Source: Verrucomicrobiia bacterium (GTDB lineage Bacteria; Verrucomicrobiota; Verrucomicrobiia; Palsa-1439). From it: a stretch of DNA of 64,000 nt. The notes below the pieces were generated by a model, which was not told where the DNA came from, did no database searches, and saw only the letters and a program-made list of their open reading frames with translations. The position numbers were made by a program, and so were the translations under genes. Location of the stretch: the NCBI GenBank assembly GCA_022072455.1, contig JAJVHY010000004.1, positions 362,285 through 426,284 on the forward strand, in the 5' to 3' direction. Numbering within the stretch: the stretch's first letter is position 1; each line of letters begins with the position of its first letter. This document shows positions 10,001 through 18,275 of this stretch, in pieces.

Positions 10001-10499
10001 CTGGCCGTATCTCCCCGAGGGGATTGACCGGGACAGCACCCTGACGCAGCAGGGCCGGGCGGGACGCTTGGAGAAAAACGGCGCGGTGCTGACTTCCGCG
10101 CCGGGCAAGATGATGTACATCCAGACCGACCCGAAATCCGGCACCTACGCCGCCCTCAATCCGTTTCCCGATCCCGCACCGTGGGTGTTCTCGGTCCCGG
10201 GTGGCGTGAGCATCGAGGCCGACGGTCTCGTCAGCATGACCCGCGCGCTCGTCCGACCGGGCGAGAACCGATTTCAGGTGGACTACGCCGTCCGCGCCGA
10301 CCAACACGACGAGACGATGGCCACCGCAATGCTGCTCTTCGGACTCCAGAATGAGCCAATCGTCGAGTTCAACGGCCAACCGCGCCAGACGATTCCTGTG
10401 GAGGTGGATGGTCGGAAAGCCTTCGTTCTGCCGCTGGCCGAAACACCGGCAGCGGATATGGTAGCCACGGCGATCGCGCGCTACCGGAGAGGAAAATGA
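7023..10499 (+). CDS. Large secreted protein of unknown family, possible alpha/alpha-toroid core
   Basis: The protein is 1158 residues from ATG 7023 (ATG 7026 equally possible). It has an N-terminal RR-containing, hydrophobic signal peptide ending in AFAAA-E. I do not recognise a named family. The first 350 residues look beta-rich. The middle (about residues 380-700) is helix-rich, with many Trp/Tyr/His residues and stretches such as HAMGTMNFNHWATAG and STQESIDHYYFAHSL. That is the texture of six-hairpin glycosidases and polysaccharide lyases. The last third is beta-rich again. A lyase or hydrolase acting on the same glycan as the esterases is a reasonable inference. The stop overlaps the next start by ATGA (10496-10499). 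Confidence 0.7.
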   Translation: MMNNRKTARRFLHAGLALIAAPAFAAAEQVTLTFDQPQTAGISGFRALWDTPVVLSESGMVHMVLNDRFGSGVSAIWEPSRRLASKKGKNLEFGTWSGNFWAAPKASPDVPGALVFDAVHRSLLVRFPGSAEALAAKMKEGYQVEKVELVLPYRSTELWAEGYRPPSGMSFAGPYWATAKFQWHAVAWMLRRPWVADEQIGPTYNAFINGAGFWAKYGAQDPEEDRFPTQFGPAEVSSNQPLGRLDVTAAVTDVTFGRTTGERLRALEENGFLVRKWELYDVKDWRNGYEWGTASGGRGILVQTPRLEVVLARGKKQTVKLPAPADLGRLAAQLKSDGRGGKPTALMPSATQIAGFVEKFKFAKPAWMPEWQWQRVQELYALGGARALPSTPEAFGRWIDGLLSVPPRAWSGFDAVERTQETLLYSEAMPEPVLDHQKLYWTAWLMPDRDISELVQGYIGGDKAQEYYQRTRDWRGNFSVYRTYVHAMGTMNFNHWATAGVLLGGKIIGSEKMMAEGRRGLEQWPLRTWCWFDGSTQESIDHYYFAHSLTAQKVFADLGPSHLDQMMGESILAKSVEELTSSYHPGLRRFIASSSRTGIAYLLTIQDGLQYIIHTLSRNGALTDVGNPVTPGSMPAIGTQLPPGLVAQQTLNGPWAPEWLAGMVDDKPLPYEMTVNYKMWGKYAQTPLWRRTYLGNHYGLACLDVAVQNETVPAMAQWRRTPAPVTKSEELGTLIVRYGINDTELLDSIFRGSTSRNPNGYVGAQGGHTVALQHHNKLILLTSPYDQLQAIYGRPIPKDIFSLQTTIGLFNFQPNPSWEMYFDEKRVAEFPAAGKIGQRITIRDGVSYIGLIPIPGTDLGRNQDVVIKPGGAPVEMQGGGKIAPTLLIEAYNFKADQPMNTNSINWKAVDQAYGGFVIEMGDATEYKDFADFQKHIRETKLELRWDAAAATLHLVYRSAGDTLELGYRPEYAGNWDRQFPTDQVFPYRRVNGAWPYLPEGIDRDSTLTQQGRAGRLEKNGAVLTSAPGKMMYIQTDPKSGTYAALNPFPDPAPWVFSVPGGVSIEADGLVSMTRALVRPGENRFQVDYAVRADQHDETMATAMLLFGLQNEPIVEFNGQPRQTIPVEVDGRKAFVLPLAETPAADMVATAIARYRRGK

Positions 10500-13015
10500 A
10501 GGCCGACGATCGCTCCGGGCGGTTTCTGCAATTTGTGGATGGCGTCAGCGCCGAATTCTACACGGGGTCCTGGGATATCATTCCGATCTTCGAGGAATTG
10601 ACCCCAACCCGCTCCGCCCGCTACGCTTCTCCCGAAGAGGCGGCGGGAGAGAAGGACTATGTGGCCCTCAAGGTGACCGGCGCGATCGACGCGCCCCGCA
10701 CCGGGATGTGCGCGATCAGTCTCGGCTCTGCTGGCCAAAGCCAGTTGCTGATTGACGGCAAGGTCGTCACGGTGAACCTCGGCAGCCCTCCGGAAATGAA
10801 CTCCGTCAACGATGCCATCACCCTTGCAGCGGGCCGGCATGCGATCGTGCTGATCTATTTGAGCAACCAGAATCCGCCCCGGCTCACGTTGACGATCTCC
10901 GAACCACTGCCGCTGATCCTCGACCGGCTGCATTGGCTCTACATCGGTTGCGAAGGCGACTGGCCGAAGTCTTGGTGCTTCATGAGTGGCGCATTGGCGC
11001 CGGGCCGGAGAATGCCGCCGATCGTCTACTTTCTCCGACTGGATGGCGTCGAGTACGCGCCTGACGAGACCGCACCGGACCGTCGCTCCCGGATCGGCTG
11101 GAACCTGGCGGAGGGCGATTTGCCAAGCCCCGTCTCAACATGGAAGGCTGGTGCCGTTGACGTGCGCATCCAGCATGTGGCCGCGCGCGTCTGTTCGGAT
11201 GCCGCCACGGCCGTGTTCACCCGCGTGACACTCCGCAATTCAGCACCCTCCGCCCTGCGCCCGACCCTGTGCATCAGTGCGTCTCCGGAGGCGGAGATTC
11301 CGTTGACCCGTCCGCCCGACCAGGTTCGGGACGGTCTGATGCTGTTTGAGGCCACCACGACGTCCGGCGAGTCCGTCCACTTCGATTTCGTCACCCGCGC
11401 CTGCGGGACCGCCACCCGCACGCAACTGGAAGAGGCCGGTGGCTTCAGTGCGAATCTGGACCAGACCTGTGCCGCGTTCCGTCGCCGCACTGCCGGACTG
11501 GCTCAGCCACTGGTCCTGCCGGAGCCGGAACTGGTCGCGATGTACCGGGCTCTTCAGTTCGTGACTCAAATATCCACCGTGCGCGCGGCCAACGGCGACT
11601 GGGAACTGCGCGGCTCCGGCAATTCACCGGGTACCATTGTGCAGTACGATCGCACTTTTTCGCACGACGTGCCGAACATGGTCGAACAGCTCATTTTCGA
11701 AGGCGATTTCGCTACCGCGCGCGCCGTCATGGAAAGCGACTACTATCAGCGCCTCGGCCGGGATTTGGAGCAGGACTATTTGGATGCCATTCCCAAGTAC
11801 CTGATCCCCTATGCGAGCTATCTCATCCACACGGGGGACGTCGCCTACTTCACCTCCGAACGCCGTGCCCAGCTCCGTTTGAACGCGCACCGGATCCACG
11901 AATTCCGGCTCGCCCAGATGAACCCGGAACGGCGCGAACAAGGGCTTTATGGCCTGCTGAACCAGTCGAACACGATGGATAACGGCAAGGACTATCTGCT
12001 GGTCGACAACCTCGCCGCGCTCCATGGCTTGGCCGCTTACCGCTATCTGGCCGAAAAACTGGGCGACAGCGCGGAAGCCGCCTGGGTCCAGGCCGAACTG
12101 GAGGATTTGAACGCCTGCCTGAACGAGGCGTTGCGTGCCGGCATGGCGCGCCGCGGGGGCCAATGGTATCACGCCTTGATGGCCGTGGAGCAGCATGCCC
12201 TGCTGGATCAGCCAGCCAACTGGCTGGCCACCAGTTTCATGATGGCGGCTTTTCCATGGGGCGCCTGGCTGAAGGGATTCGATCTCGGCGGCGCGTGGAA
12301 AGACTCCTTTGACGGCTCAATCAAGAGGGCACTGGAGGTGGCAGAAAAGCATGGGTGTGTTCCCGGCTGCTGGGGCGCCTTCTGGAAGTGCAAGTACGGG
12401 TCAACCTACAACGCCGCGGCGGGCCTGAACCTTCTGTATTCACAGCAATACCGCGCCCTGCCCATCGCGAATCTGCGCTGGCTTGTCGAAAATCAGTCGG
12501 CGCCCTTCCAGTGGGGCGAGAACTTCTTTCCGCCGACTGCGCCCGGAGATTGGACCACCCCCTGCACCGATTACGAGACGTGGGGATTGTGTTTCAGCCG
12601 CCAAGTGCTGCTCCAGAGCTGCATCGCGGTCCACGCGGACGGCTCGGTCTTGATCGCCCGCGGGGTGCCGGACGAGTGGCTCAAACCTGGTGATCGAATC
12701 GCGTGGAAGGATGTTCCTTTGACCGGTGGACGGCGGCTCGATTTCGAATTGATCGCGGAAGAGACGGCGCTGACCCTGCGTCTTTCCGGCGATCGGCCCG
12801 AGGGGCCGGTCTCCCTGCAACCGCCGCTTCTTGCCGGCAATATCGGGGCGGTCGCGGCGGATGCCGAAGTCGTGTCGGATCAGGCTGCCGGCTCGGTCGC
12901 CATCGCGCCGGCCGGCCGACGCCTGACCGTGACGTTGCGACGTGCCCGCTTATCCCAAGCCTCTCCGGCAAGGGAACCGCTGAAAAATGGTAGAGAACGG
13001 AATATCCAACCATGA
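10496..13015 (+). CDS. PA14-like plus six-hairpin (alpha/alpha toroid) glycosidase-like protein
   Basis: The protein is 839 residues; ATG 10496 lies in the ATGA overlap with the previous gene. Residues about 1-140 resemble a PA14/GLEYA-type sugar-binding domain (GQSQLLIDGKVV is the typical strand-turn). Residues about 340-750 are helical and tryptophan-rich, as in six-hairpin glycosidases. They include the stretch NQSNTMDNGKDYLLVDN, which may supply acidic active-site residues. I cannot assign a CAZy family. No signal peptide is visible, unlike the flanking genes, so it may act in the cytoplasm on imported oligosaccharides. Otherwise its export route is not obvious. It ends in an ATGA overlap with the next gene. 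Confidence 0.7.
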   Translation: MKADDRSGRFLQFVDGVSAEFYTGSWDIIPIFEELTPTRSARYASPEEAAGEKDYVALKVTGAIDAPRTGMCAISLGSAGQSQLLIDGKVVTVNLGSPPEMNSVNDAITLAAGRHAIVLIYLSNQNPPRLTLTISEPLPLILDRLHWLYIGCEGDWPKSWCFMSGALAPGRRMPPIVYFLRLDGVEYAPDETAPDRRSRIGWNLAEGDLPSPVSTWKAGAVDVRIQHVAARVCSDAATAVFTRVTLRNSAPSALRPTLCISASPEAEIPLTRPPDQVRDGLMLFEATTTSGESVHFDFVTRACGTATRTQLEEAGGFSANLDQTCAAFRRRTAGLAQPLVLPEPELVAMYRALQFVTQISTVRAANGDWELRGSGNSPGTIVQYDRTFSHDVPNMVEQLIFEGDFATARAVMESDYYQRLGRDLEQDYLDAIPKYLIPYASYLIHTGDVAYFTSERRAQLRLNAHRIHEFRLAQMNPERREQGLYGLLNQSNTMDNGKDYLLVDNLAALHGLAAYRYLAEKLGDSAEAAWVQAELEDLNACLNEALRAGMARRGGQWYHALMAVEQHALLDQPANWLATSFMMAAFPWGAWLKGFDLGGAWKDSFDGSIKRALEVAEKHGCVPGCWGAFWKCKYGSTYNAAAGLNLLYSQQYRALPIANLRWLVENQSAPFQWGENFFPPTAPGDWTTPCTDYETWGLCFSRQVLLQSCIAVHADGSVLIARGVPDEWLKPGDRIAWKDVPLTGGRRLDFELIAEETALTLRLSGDRPEGPVSLQPPLLAGNIGAVAADAEVVSDQAAGSVAIAPAGRRLTVTLRRARLSQASPAREPLKNGRERNIQP

Positions 13016-14091
13016 TCAATAGAATGAGGCTCGCGATGATCTTGCTGGCGCTCAGCGTCGGCGCTCAAACCCACGCCCAGAATCAGCAGGGCAAAGGGAG
13101 GTTTATGCTCCGTCCAAATCAGGAGTTTGCATCCCAAGAATGGCCGTACAAACCGGGCGAACGCCTTGTGAAAATACGCGTGGAGTCGCCCACCGCAGGG
13201 ATCAACACCAACACCGGTTTGATGCTCGCCCTCCATAACTGGGGCGGCTACTACGCCCAGCCCATCTATCTTGCCTGGTGCCGGGCCTTCGCTAATCGCT
13301 ACAATGTGATTGCAATCAGCGTCAACTACCTGCAGAGCGCCGGCGATAAACCGGAACTGCCCTACGACCACGGTTATTTGCAGGCCATTGACTGTCTGCG
13401 GGCGCTATACCATGTCCAACAGCAACTGGCGGAGTCGCAGACCGAGTTTAATCCCCGGCGTTGTTACTCCATGGGCGGCAGCGGCGGCGGCAATGTCACC
13501 CTGATGGTCAATAAGTTCGCGCCCCACACGTTTGCCTGCATTGTGGATATTTGCGGCATGCCCGGCCTGACCGATGAAATCGCCTACGGAATCACCCGGT
13601 ACGGCCACAATCTCAACGCGGGTTATTCACGAGATCCGGCCCATCCCGCCTATCTGTCCCCGGACATGCAGGCCATTCGTGATCCGGGCAATCCGGACCA
13701 CCTGAAGATTCAGTTCACAGCCAACCCGTCCAATAAAGTCGTCATCGTGCATGGCCAGGATGACAAATCGTGTAACGTGGTGGATAAAATCACGATCTTC
13801 CGCAACATGGTCGCCGCCGGATTCCGGCCGGATGGCCACTTCCTGACCCCTTGGTTCGTGGATGGCGAAGCCGTGACCGGCACGGGGCATTCGATTGGAA
13901 ATCAGACGAAAATAGTCGAGCGCTTCGCCGATGCGTACCTGCTGGAAACGGGAAAACTCGCCCACGCGGTATCGGGTCCGACCGATTTCGAGCGCAAGGA
14001 CAAAGTGGTTTACCCGACGGGGGGCGGCGTGTTCGAAATTGACTTCTCGGCGGGCCCACCCACGGTGAAATTCAGAGCGTCTGACAAATGA
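13012..14091 (+). CDS. Secreted alpha/beta hydrolase, possibly DUF2920-like
   Basis: The protein is 359 residues, starts in the ATGA overlap at 13012, and has a signal peptide ending at THAQ (about residue 22). The fold is alpha/beta hydrolase. An oxyanion-loop region ALHNWGGYY (73-81) is followed by the nucleophile elbow SMGGSGGGN with Ser157. A candidate acid lies in VHGQDDKS, and a candidate catalytic His in GTGHSIG near residue 290. The general layout recalls the DUF2920 and PHB-depolymerase-like groups, but I am not certain which. A role as an esterase on the same glycan is likely from the context. It ends in an ATGA overlap with the beta-helix gene. Confidence 0.75.
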   Translation: MINRMRLAMILLALSVGAQTHAQNQQGKGRFMLRPNQEFASQEWPYKPGERLVKIRVESPTAGINTNTGLMLALHNWGGYYAQPIYLAWCRAFANRYNVIAISVNYLQSAGDKPELPYDHGYLQAIDCLRALYHVQQQLAESQTEFNPRRCYSMGGSGGGNVTLMVNKFAPHTFACIVDICGMPGLTDEIAYGITRYGHNLNAGYSRDPAHPAYLSPDMQAIRDPGNPDHLKIQFTANPSNKVVIVHGQDDKSCNVVDKITIFRNMVAAGFRPDGHFLTPWFVDGEAVTGTGHSIGNQTKIVERFADAYLLETGKLAHAVSGPTDFERKDKVVYPTGGGVFEIDFSAGPPTVKFRASDK

Positions 14092-16241
14092 ACCTGACGA
14101 CTCACACCCCCAATTTCATCACCCTCCACCTCGCCCCTGACGGCGCCGACACCAACCCCGGCACGCAGGCCCATCCGTTCGCCACCCTTGAACGCGCACG
14201 GGACGAACTCCGCCGGATCCGGCAGTCCGGCGCACCCTTCCGCGGCGCCGAGGTCTGGCTCCATGAAGGCCTTTACCAACGAACTGAAACCTTCGAACTC
14301 GGCCCGGCGGATTCCGGCGGGCCGGAAAACCCCGTCTGCTGGCGCGCTGCGCCCGGCGAAACGGCGCGCATTGTCGGCGGCAGACCCGTCAGGGGTTTTG
14401 CGCCAGTAACCGATCCGGACCTCCGGTCGCGACTTACCGGATCTGCTCGCGATCGGGTTCAGTGCGCCAATCTGAATCAACAGGGCATTACCGATTTCGG
14501 CGTCATTCGCGCGCGCGGCTTTTGCCGGCCCTATGCCCCCGCGGGTCTGGAGTTGTTCTTCAACACGCAACCCCTGCGTCTCGCCCAATGGCCAAAAGAT
14601 CATTCCCTGCCAATCACCGGCGTTGTGGACGCCGGCTCGAAACCCCGGCGGGGCGACACCGACCACCGCGGCGGCGTCTTCCACTACGACTCGGACCGCC
14701 CCGCGCGCTGGAGCAAGAACGACGACCTGTGGGCGCAAGGCATGTTCGGCACCGTCTGGGCGGACGACATGATCCGGATCGCGGCGCTGGATCCCGCCAC
14801 CCGCACCGTTCAGTTGGCGGAGCCGCATTTGTACGGAATCGTCCTCCAGAAGAAAACCGGCGGGTACTTCCGGTTCGTCAACGTGCTCGAAGAACTGAGC
14901 GAGCCCGGTGAATACTATCTGGACCGCGCCGCGGGCATCGCCTACATGATTCCGCCCGAACCCGCGGAAAACCCGGAAATCCTGGCTTCCATACTCGAAG
15001 ATCCGATGGTGGCCATGGAAAACGTTTCCCACGTTGAATGGCGTGGACTGATTTTCGAGGCCAGCCGCGGCTTGGGCGTCTATCTCGAAGGTGGCTCTGC
15101 CAACTGGATCGTGGAATGCGAATTCCGTAACCTGGGCATGCTGGCTGTCATGATGGGACAGGGGGTGGACGGGCCGGACGGCGCAGTCCATGAATTCACC
15201 GGCAACCCCGTCGCGCGCCGCGTGGGCAATTACGCCGCGCATCTCTACGCGAATCCGGCATGGAACCGGCATGCGGGCACCGGCCACACTGTGCTCCGCT
15301 GCGTCATTCACGACACCGGTGAAGGCGGCATCCTGCTGGGCGGCGGTGAGCGCCGGACCTTGGAGCGAGGGAACAACTCGGTCGCCCACTGCCGCATTTA
15401 TCGCACGAACCGGCTCACCGCGACCTACCGCCCGGCCATCATGATTGACGGCGTCGGCAACACCGCGACGCATAACCGGATCGAGGATCTCCCCCATTCG
15501 GCCATCATGTTCGAAGGCAACGACCACCGGATCGAGTACAACTGGATCGCCAATGTGGTCACTGACAGCGACGACGGCGGCGCGATTTACGCGGGACGCG
15601 ACATCGCCATGCATGGAAACAGCATCCGTTGCAACTTCATTTCCGGCGCGCGGGGTGGAACATTGGGATTCCGTTCCGGCATCTACTTGGACGATCAGGT
15701 GGGCGGCGTCGAGGTCTTCGGGAACATTCTGCATAACAACAGCATCGCCGCCGTCATTTCCGGGCGGCACATCCGCGTCGAAAACAACCTGCTGATTGGA
15801 AATGACAAGGCGCTGAGCATTGACGGCCGCCTGCCCTGCGACCGGCATCTCCAAGTGCTCAAGGCGCTGCCCGTCGGGGAAGATCCCTGGCTCAGCCGGT
15901 ATCCCGAAGTCGCCCGCGCCCCGCAGGATCACTGGGGCAAACCCGTCGGCATGACCGTTCGATTCAACGTCGGAATCGGCTGCCAGCCTGTGTCTTTCGA
16001 TCTGGGAATCGACACAACTTTTGTCGCATTGGAGGGCAACGTCGAATGGAAGGGAGACGCCGGTTTCGTCGACATGATGGGCGGCGACCTGCGCTTCCGC
16101 GCGGAGGCACAACTGCCAAAAACCTTCCCCTGGCTGTGCGCGTTTCACTTCGACCGCATCGGCCCGAGCCCGGGACTTCACGGGGCCTCCGACAACAACC
16201 TTCAAACGGAAGCACTGACCGAGGAACTTACGAAGCTATGA
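14088..16241 (+). CDS. Right-handed parallel beta-helix protein (pectate-lyase-like fold)
   Basis: The protein is 717 residues and ATG 14088 overlaps the previous stop by four bases. The start, LAPDGADTNPGTQAHPFATL, is the entry motif of many beta-helix proteins from glycan-degrading bacteria. The centre (about residues 300-600) has repeated short strands with Asn/Gly turns (HNRIEDLPHSAIMFEGNDH, YNWIANV and similar), typical of helix coils. Members act as lyases, epimerases or hydrolases on acidic or complex polysaccharides; the active residues cannot be fixed here. There is no evident signal peptide, so export is unclear. Confidence 0.78.
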   Translation: MNLTTHTPNFITLHLAPDGADTNPGTQAHPFATLERARDELRRIRQSGAPFRGAEVWLHEGLYQRTETFELGPADSGGPENPVCWRAAPGETARIVGGRPVRGFAPVTDPDLRSRLTGSARDRVQCANLNQQGITDFGVIRARGFCRPYAPAGLELFFNTQPLRLAQWPKDHSLPITGVVDAGSKPRRGDTDHRGGVFHYDSDRPARWSKNDDLWAQGMFGTVWADDMIRIAALDPATRTVQLAEPHLYGIVLQKKTGGYFRFVNVLEELSEPGEYYLDRAAGIAYMIPPEPAENPEILASILEDPMVAMENVSHVEWRGLIFEASRGLGVYLEGGSANWIVECEFRNLGMLAVMMGQGVDGPDGAVHEFTGNPVARRVGNYAAHLYANPAWNRHAGTGHTVLRCVIHDTGEGGILLGGGERRTLERGNNSVAHCRIYRTNRLTATYRPAIMIDGVGNTATHNRIEDLPHSAIMFEGNDHRIEYNWIANVVTDSDDGGAIYAGRDIAMHGNSIRCNFISGARGGTLGFRSGIYLDDQVGGVEVFGNILHNNSIAAVISGRHIRVENNLLIGNDKALSIDGRLPCDRHLQVLKALPVGEDPWLSRYPEVARAPQDHWGKPVGMTVRFNVGIGCQPVSFDLGIDTTFVALEGNVEWKGDAGFVDMMGGDLRFRAEAQLPKTFPWLCAFHFDRIGPSPGLHGASDNNLQTEALTEELTKL

Positions 16242-16289
16242 ACTGGTGCTCTCTAAAGGGAGCCATGCAGGCAAGAAAGGACTACAAAC

Positions 16290-17519
16290 ATGCTGTACGT
16301 TGGACAGGAAGAGATTGATGCATTAGCCGCGGTGGTTCGCGGCGGAAAGATGTTTCGCTATGACCCGGCGAGTGAATGTGGGCGTTTCGAGCAGCGCTAC
16401 GCCGATTTTCTCGGTGTGAAGCACGTGTGCATGACCGCCAGTGGGTCGATGTCCCTGACGGCGGCTCTGGGGGGACTGGGCATCGGTCCGGGGTGCGAGG
16501 TCATTGTGCCCAGTCACACCTACATGGCCACGGCCACTGCTGTGCTGTCGATCGGCGCCATCCCTGTCATCGTGGACGTGGATGACTCAATCATGCTGGA
16601 TCCGGAGGCGCTCGATGCCGCGGTCGGGCCGCGCACGAAGGCGGTCATCCCGGTGCACATGTGGGGTGCGGTCTGCGACATGGACGCCATTCTGAAGGTG
16701 GCCCGCCGGCACCGTCTCAAAGTAATCGAGGACGCCTGCCAGTGTGCTGGCGGCAGCTACCATGGGCACCGCGTGGGTTCCCTCGGCCACGCCGGCGCAT
16801 TCAGCTTCAACCGCTACAAGAACATGACGTGCGGCGAAGGCGGGGCCCTGGTCACGAACGATCCGCGAATCGCGGCCCGCGGCCGTTGCATGATCGACTG
16901 CTGCTCGTACTTCTGGAGTGGGCGACGCGCGGACTTCAAGCCTTTCGCCGCGAGCGGGGCCCGCGCCAGTGAGTTCGAAGGAGCGATGCTCAACGCGCAA
17001 CTCGATCGGCTGCCCGTGTTAATTGCGCGGCTCCGCGCGATCAAGCGAAAAGTGCTGGCAGCCACGGTTGGCGGTTCGCTGGCCGCAGCGCCGGCACGCG
17101 ATCCGGATGGCGAGTGCGCCACCACGCTGTTTTATCAGCTACCCACCGCCACGGCCGCGCTGGAGTTCGCCCAGCAGGCCGGCGGCGGACCGGCCTCGCG
17201 GACCGGCCGACACACCTACACCGAGTGGGACCCGATTCTGACGCGACACGGAGCTTTCCATCCGGCCCTGGACCCCTTCCGCATGCCGCAGAATAAGGGG
17301 TGCCGCATGACGTACAGCAAGACCATGTGCCGCCGGTCGCTGGCCATTCTCGACCGCACGGTGCTAATCGGGCTCAGCCCCAACCAAACCGATGCGGAAA
17401 TCGACGAACTGATTCGTAAAATCCGGAAAGCGGCGGCGGTATGCGATGAGACCGCGCGCGAACAGAAAAGTCCAACGCAGCCCATCGCGAAGGCCGCCAC
17501 CGGCAAGGGGGCACGATGA
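16290..17519 (+). CDS. DegT/DnrJ/EryC1/StrS-family PLP-dependent aminotransferase
   Basis: The protein is 409 residues; an AAGGA site precedes ATG 16290. The family blocks are clear: VCMTASGSMSL (cofactor phosphate), the PVHMWG segment, EDACQ (the Asp contacting the PLP ring) and FNRYKNMTCGEGG with the PLP-binding Lys177. These enzymes usually transaminate nucleotide- or free keto-sugars, making or opening amino sugars; some are only sugar dehydratases. In this catabolic-looking locus it might process a deoxyamino sugar or build a cell-surface one. It overlaps the deacetylase gene by ATGA (17516-17519), so the two are probably functionally linked through an N-acetylated sugar. Confidence 0.88.
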   Translation: MLYVGQEEIDALAAVVRGGKMFRYDPASECGRFEQRYADFLGVKHVCMTASGSMSLTAALGGLGIGPGCEVIVPSHTYMATATAVLSIGAIPVIVDVDDSIMLDPEALDAAVGPRTKAVIPVHMWGAVCDMDAILKVARRHRLKVIEDACQCAGGSYHGHRVGSLGHAGAFSFNRYKNMTCGEGGALVTNDPRIAARGRCMIDCCSYFWSGRRADFKPFAASGARASEFEGAMLNAQLDRLPVLIARLRAIKRKVLAATVGGSLAAAPARDPDGECATTLFYQLPTATAALEFAQQAGGGPASRTGRHTYTEWDPILTRHGAFHPALDPFRMPQNKGCRMTYSKTMCRRSLAILDRTVLIGLSPNQTDAEIDELIRKIRKAAAVCDETAREQKSPTQPIAKAATGKGAR

Positions 17520-18262
17520 ACACCACAGCTTTCTCATGGCCGGAAGGCAGACGGGCCGCGTTCAGCATGACGTTCGATGACGGACGCCGCACTCAACTTG
17601 ATAACGGCATTTCGATTCTAAACCGCTACGGCGTCAAAGCAACGTTCTATCCCATGCCCGAAGCTCTGGAATCGGACCCGGAACGGTGGCGGGACGTCGC
17701 GGCTAAGGGACACGAGATCGGCAACCACAGCCTGCGGCATCCGTGCAGTTGCAATTTTGCCTGGAGCCGCGCCAATCCCCTTGAGGACTACAGTCTGGAA
17801 CGGATGGAGAGGGAACTGAAAGAGGCGAATGCGCGCATCGAAGCGGTGGTGGGCACAAAACCGGTCACCTTTGCCTATCCCTGCGGCGAGCAGTACGTGG
17901 GTCGTGGCGAGGGAACGCTCAGCTACGTGCCGGTGGTGGCGCGGAACTTTCTGGTGGGTCGCGGATTCGACCAATGGGGCTTGAACGATCCGGTCTTCTG
18001 CGATCTGGCCAAATTGCACGGGCGGGATATGGATCGCGCCCAGTTGGAAACACTCCAAGGGCTGCTGGACGAGGCCTGCCGACTCGGTTCGTGGCTGGTT
18101 CTGGCGGCGCACGAGGTGGCCGAACAAGGCGATCAGGCCATCGCGCCGGCCGTCCTCGAAGCTTTCTGCGAGCATGTCACGAAGGCGAATCGGGAGGTCT
18201 GGACGGATACCACGGCCACGATCGGACGCTATCTCCGGCGGTGCCGTGGCAACAACAGATAG
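17516..18262 (+). CDS. Polysaccharide deacetylase (NodB-like, CE4 family)
   Basis: The protein is 248 residues and its start lies in the ATGA overlap. Motif 1 is MTFDDG (Asp21 catalytic base, Asp22 metal ligand). Motif 2 is NHSLRHP with the two metal-binding histidines His71 and His75. A later FAYPCGEQ segment corresponds to motif 3, where the usual Arg is not obvious. There is no signal peptide, so the enzyme probably works on a cytoplasmic sugar or oligosaccharide by removing N- or O-acetyl groups. Coupling to the DegT aminotransferase supports a shared amino-sugar substrate. Confidence 0.87.
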   Translation: MNTTAFSWPEGRRAAFSMTFDDGRRTQLDNGISILNRYGVKATFYPMPEALESDPERWRDVAAKGHEIGNHSLRHPCSCNFAWSRANPLEDYSLERMERELKEANARIEAVVGTKPVTFAYPCGEQYVGRGEGTLSYVPVVARNFLVGRGFDQWGLNDPVFCDLAKLHGRDMDRAQLETLQGLLDEACRLGSWLVLAAHEVAEQGDQAIAPAVLEAFCEHVTKANREVWTDTTATIGRYLRRCRGNNR

Positions 18263-18275
18263 GACGGAGGAGAGC

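Noticed and set aside
14010..16205. 731-residue open frame on the minus strand
   Set aside because: It lies entirely antisense to the beta-helix gene, has no recognisable domain, and arises from high-GC codon bias.
18174..18275. Longer N-terminus of the fucosidase
   Set aside because: It would overlap the deacetylase gene by about 90 bases and translates to Arg-rich sequence; ATG 18276 has a strong ribosome binding site.
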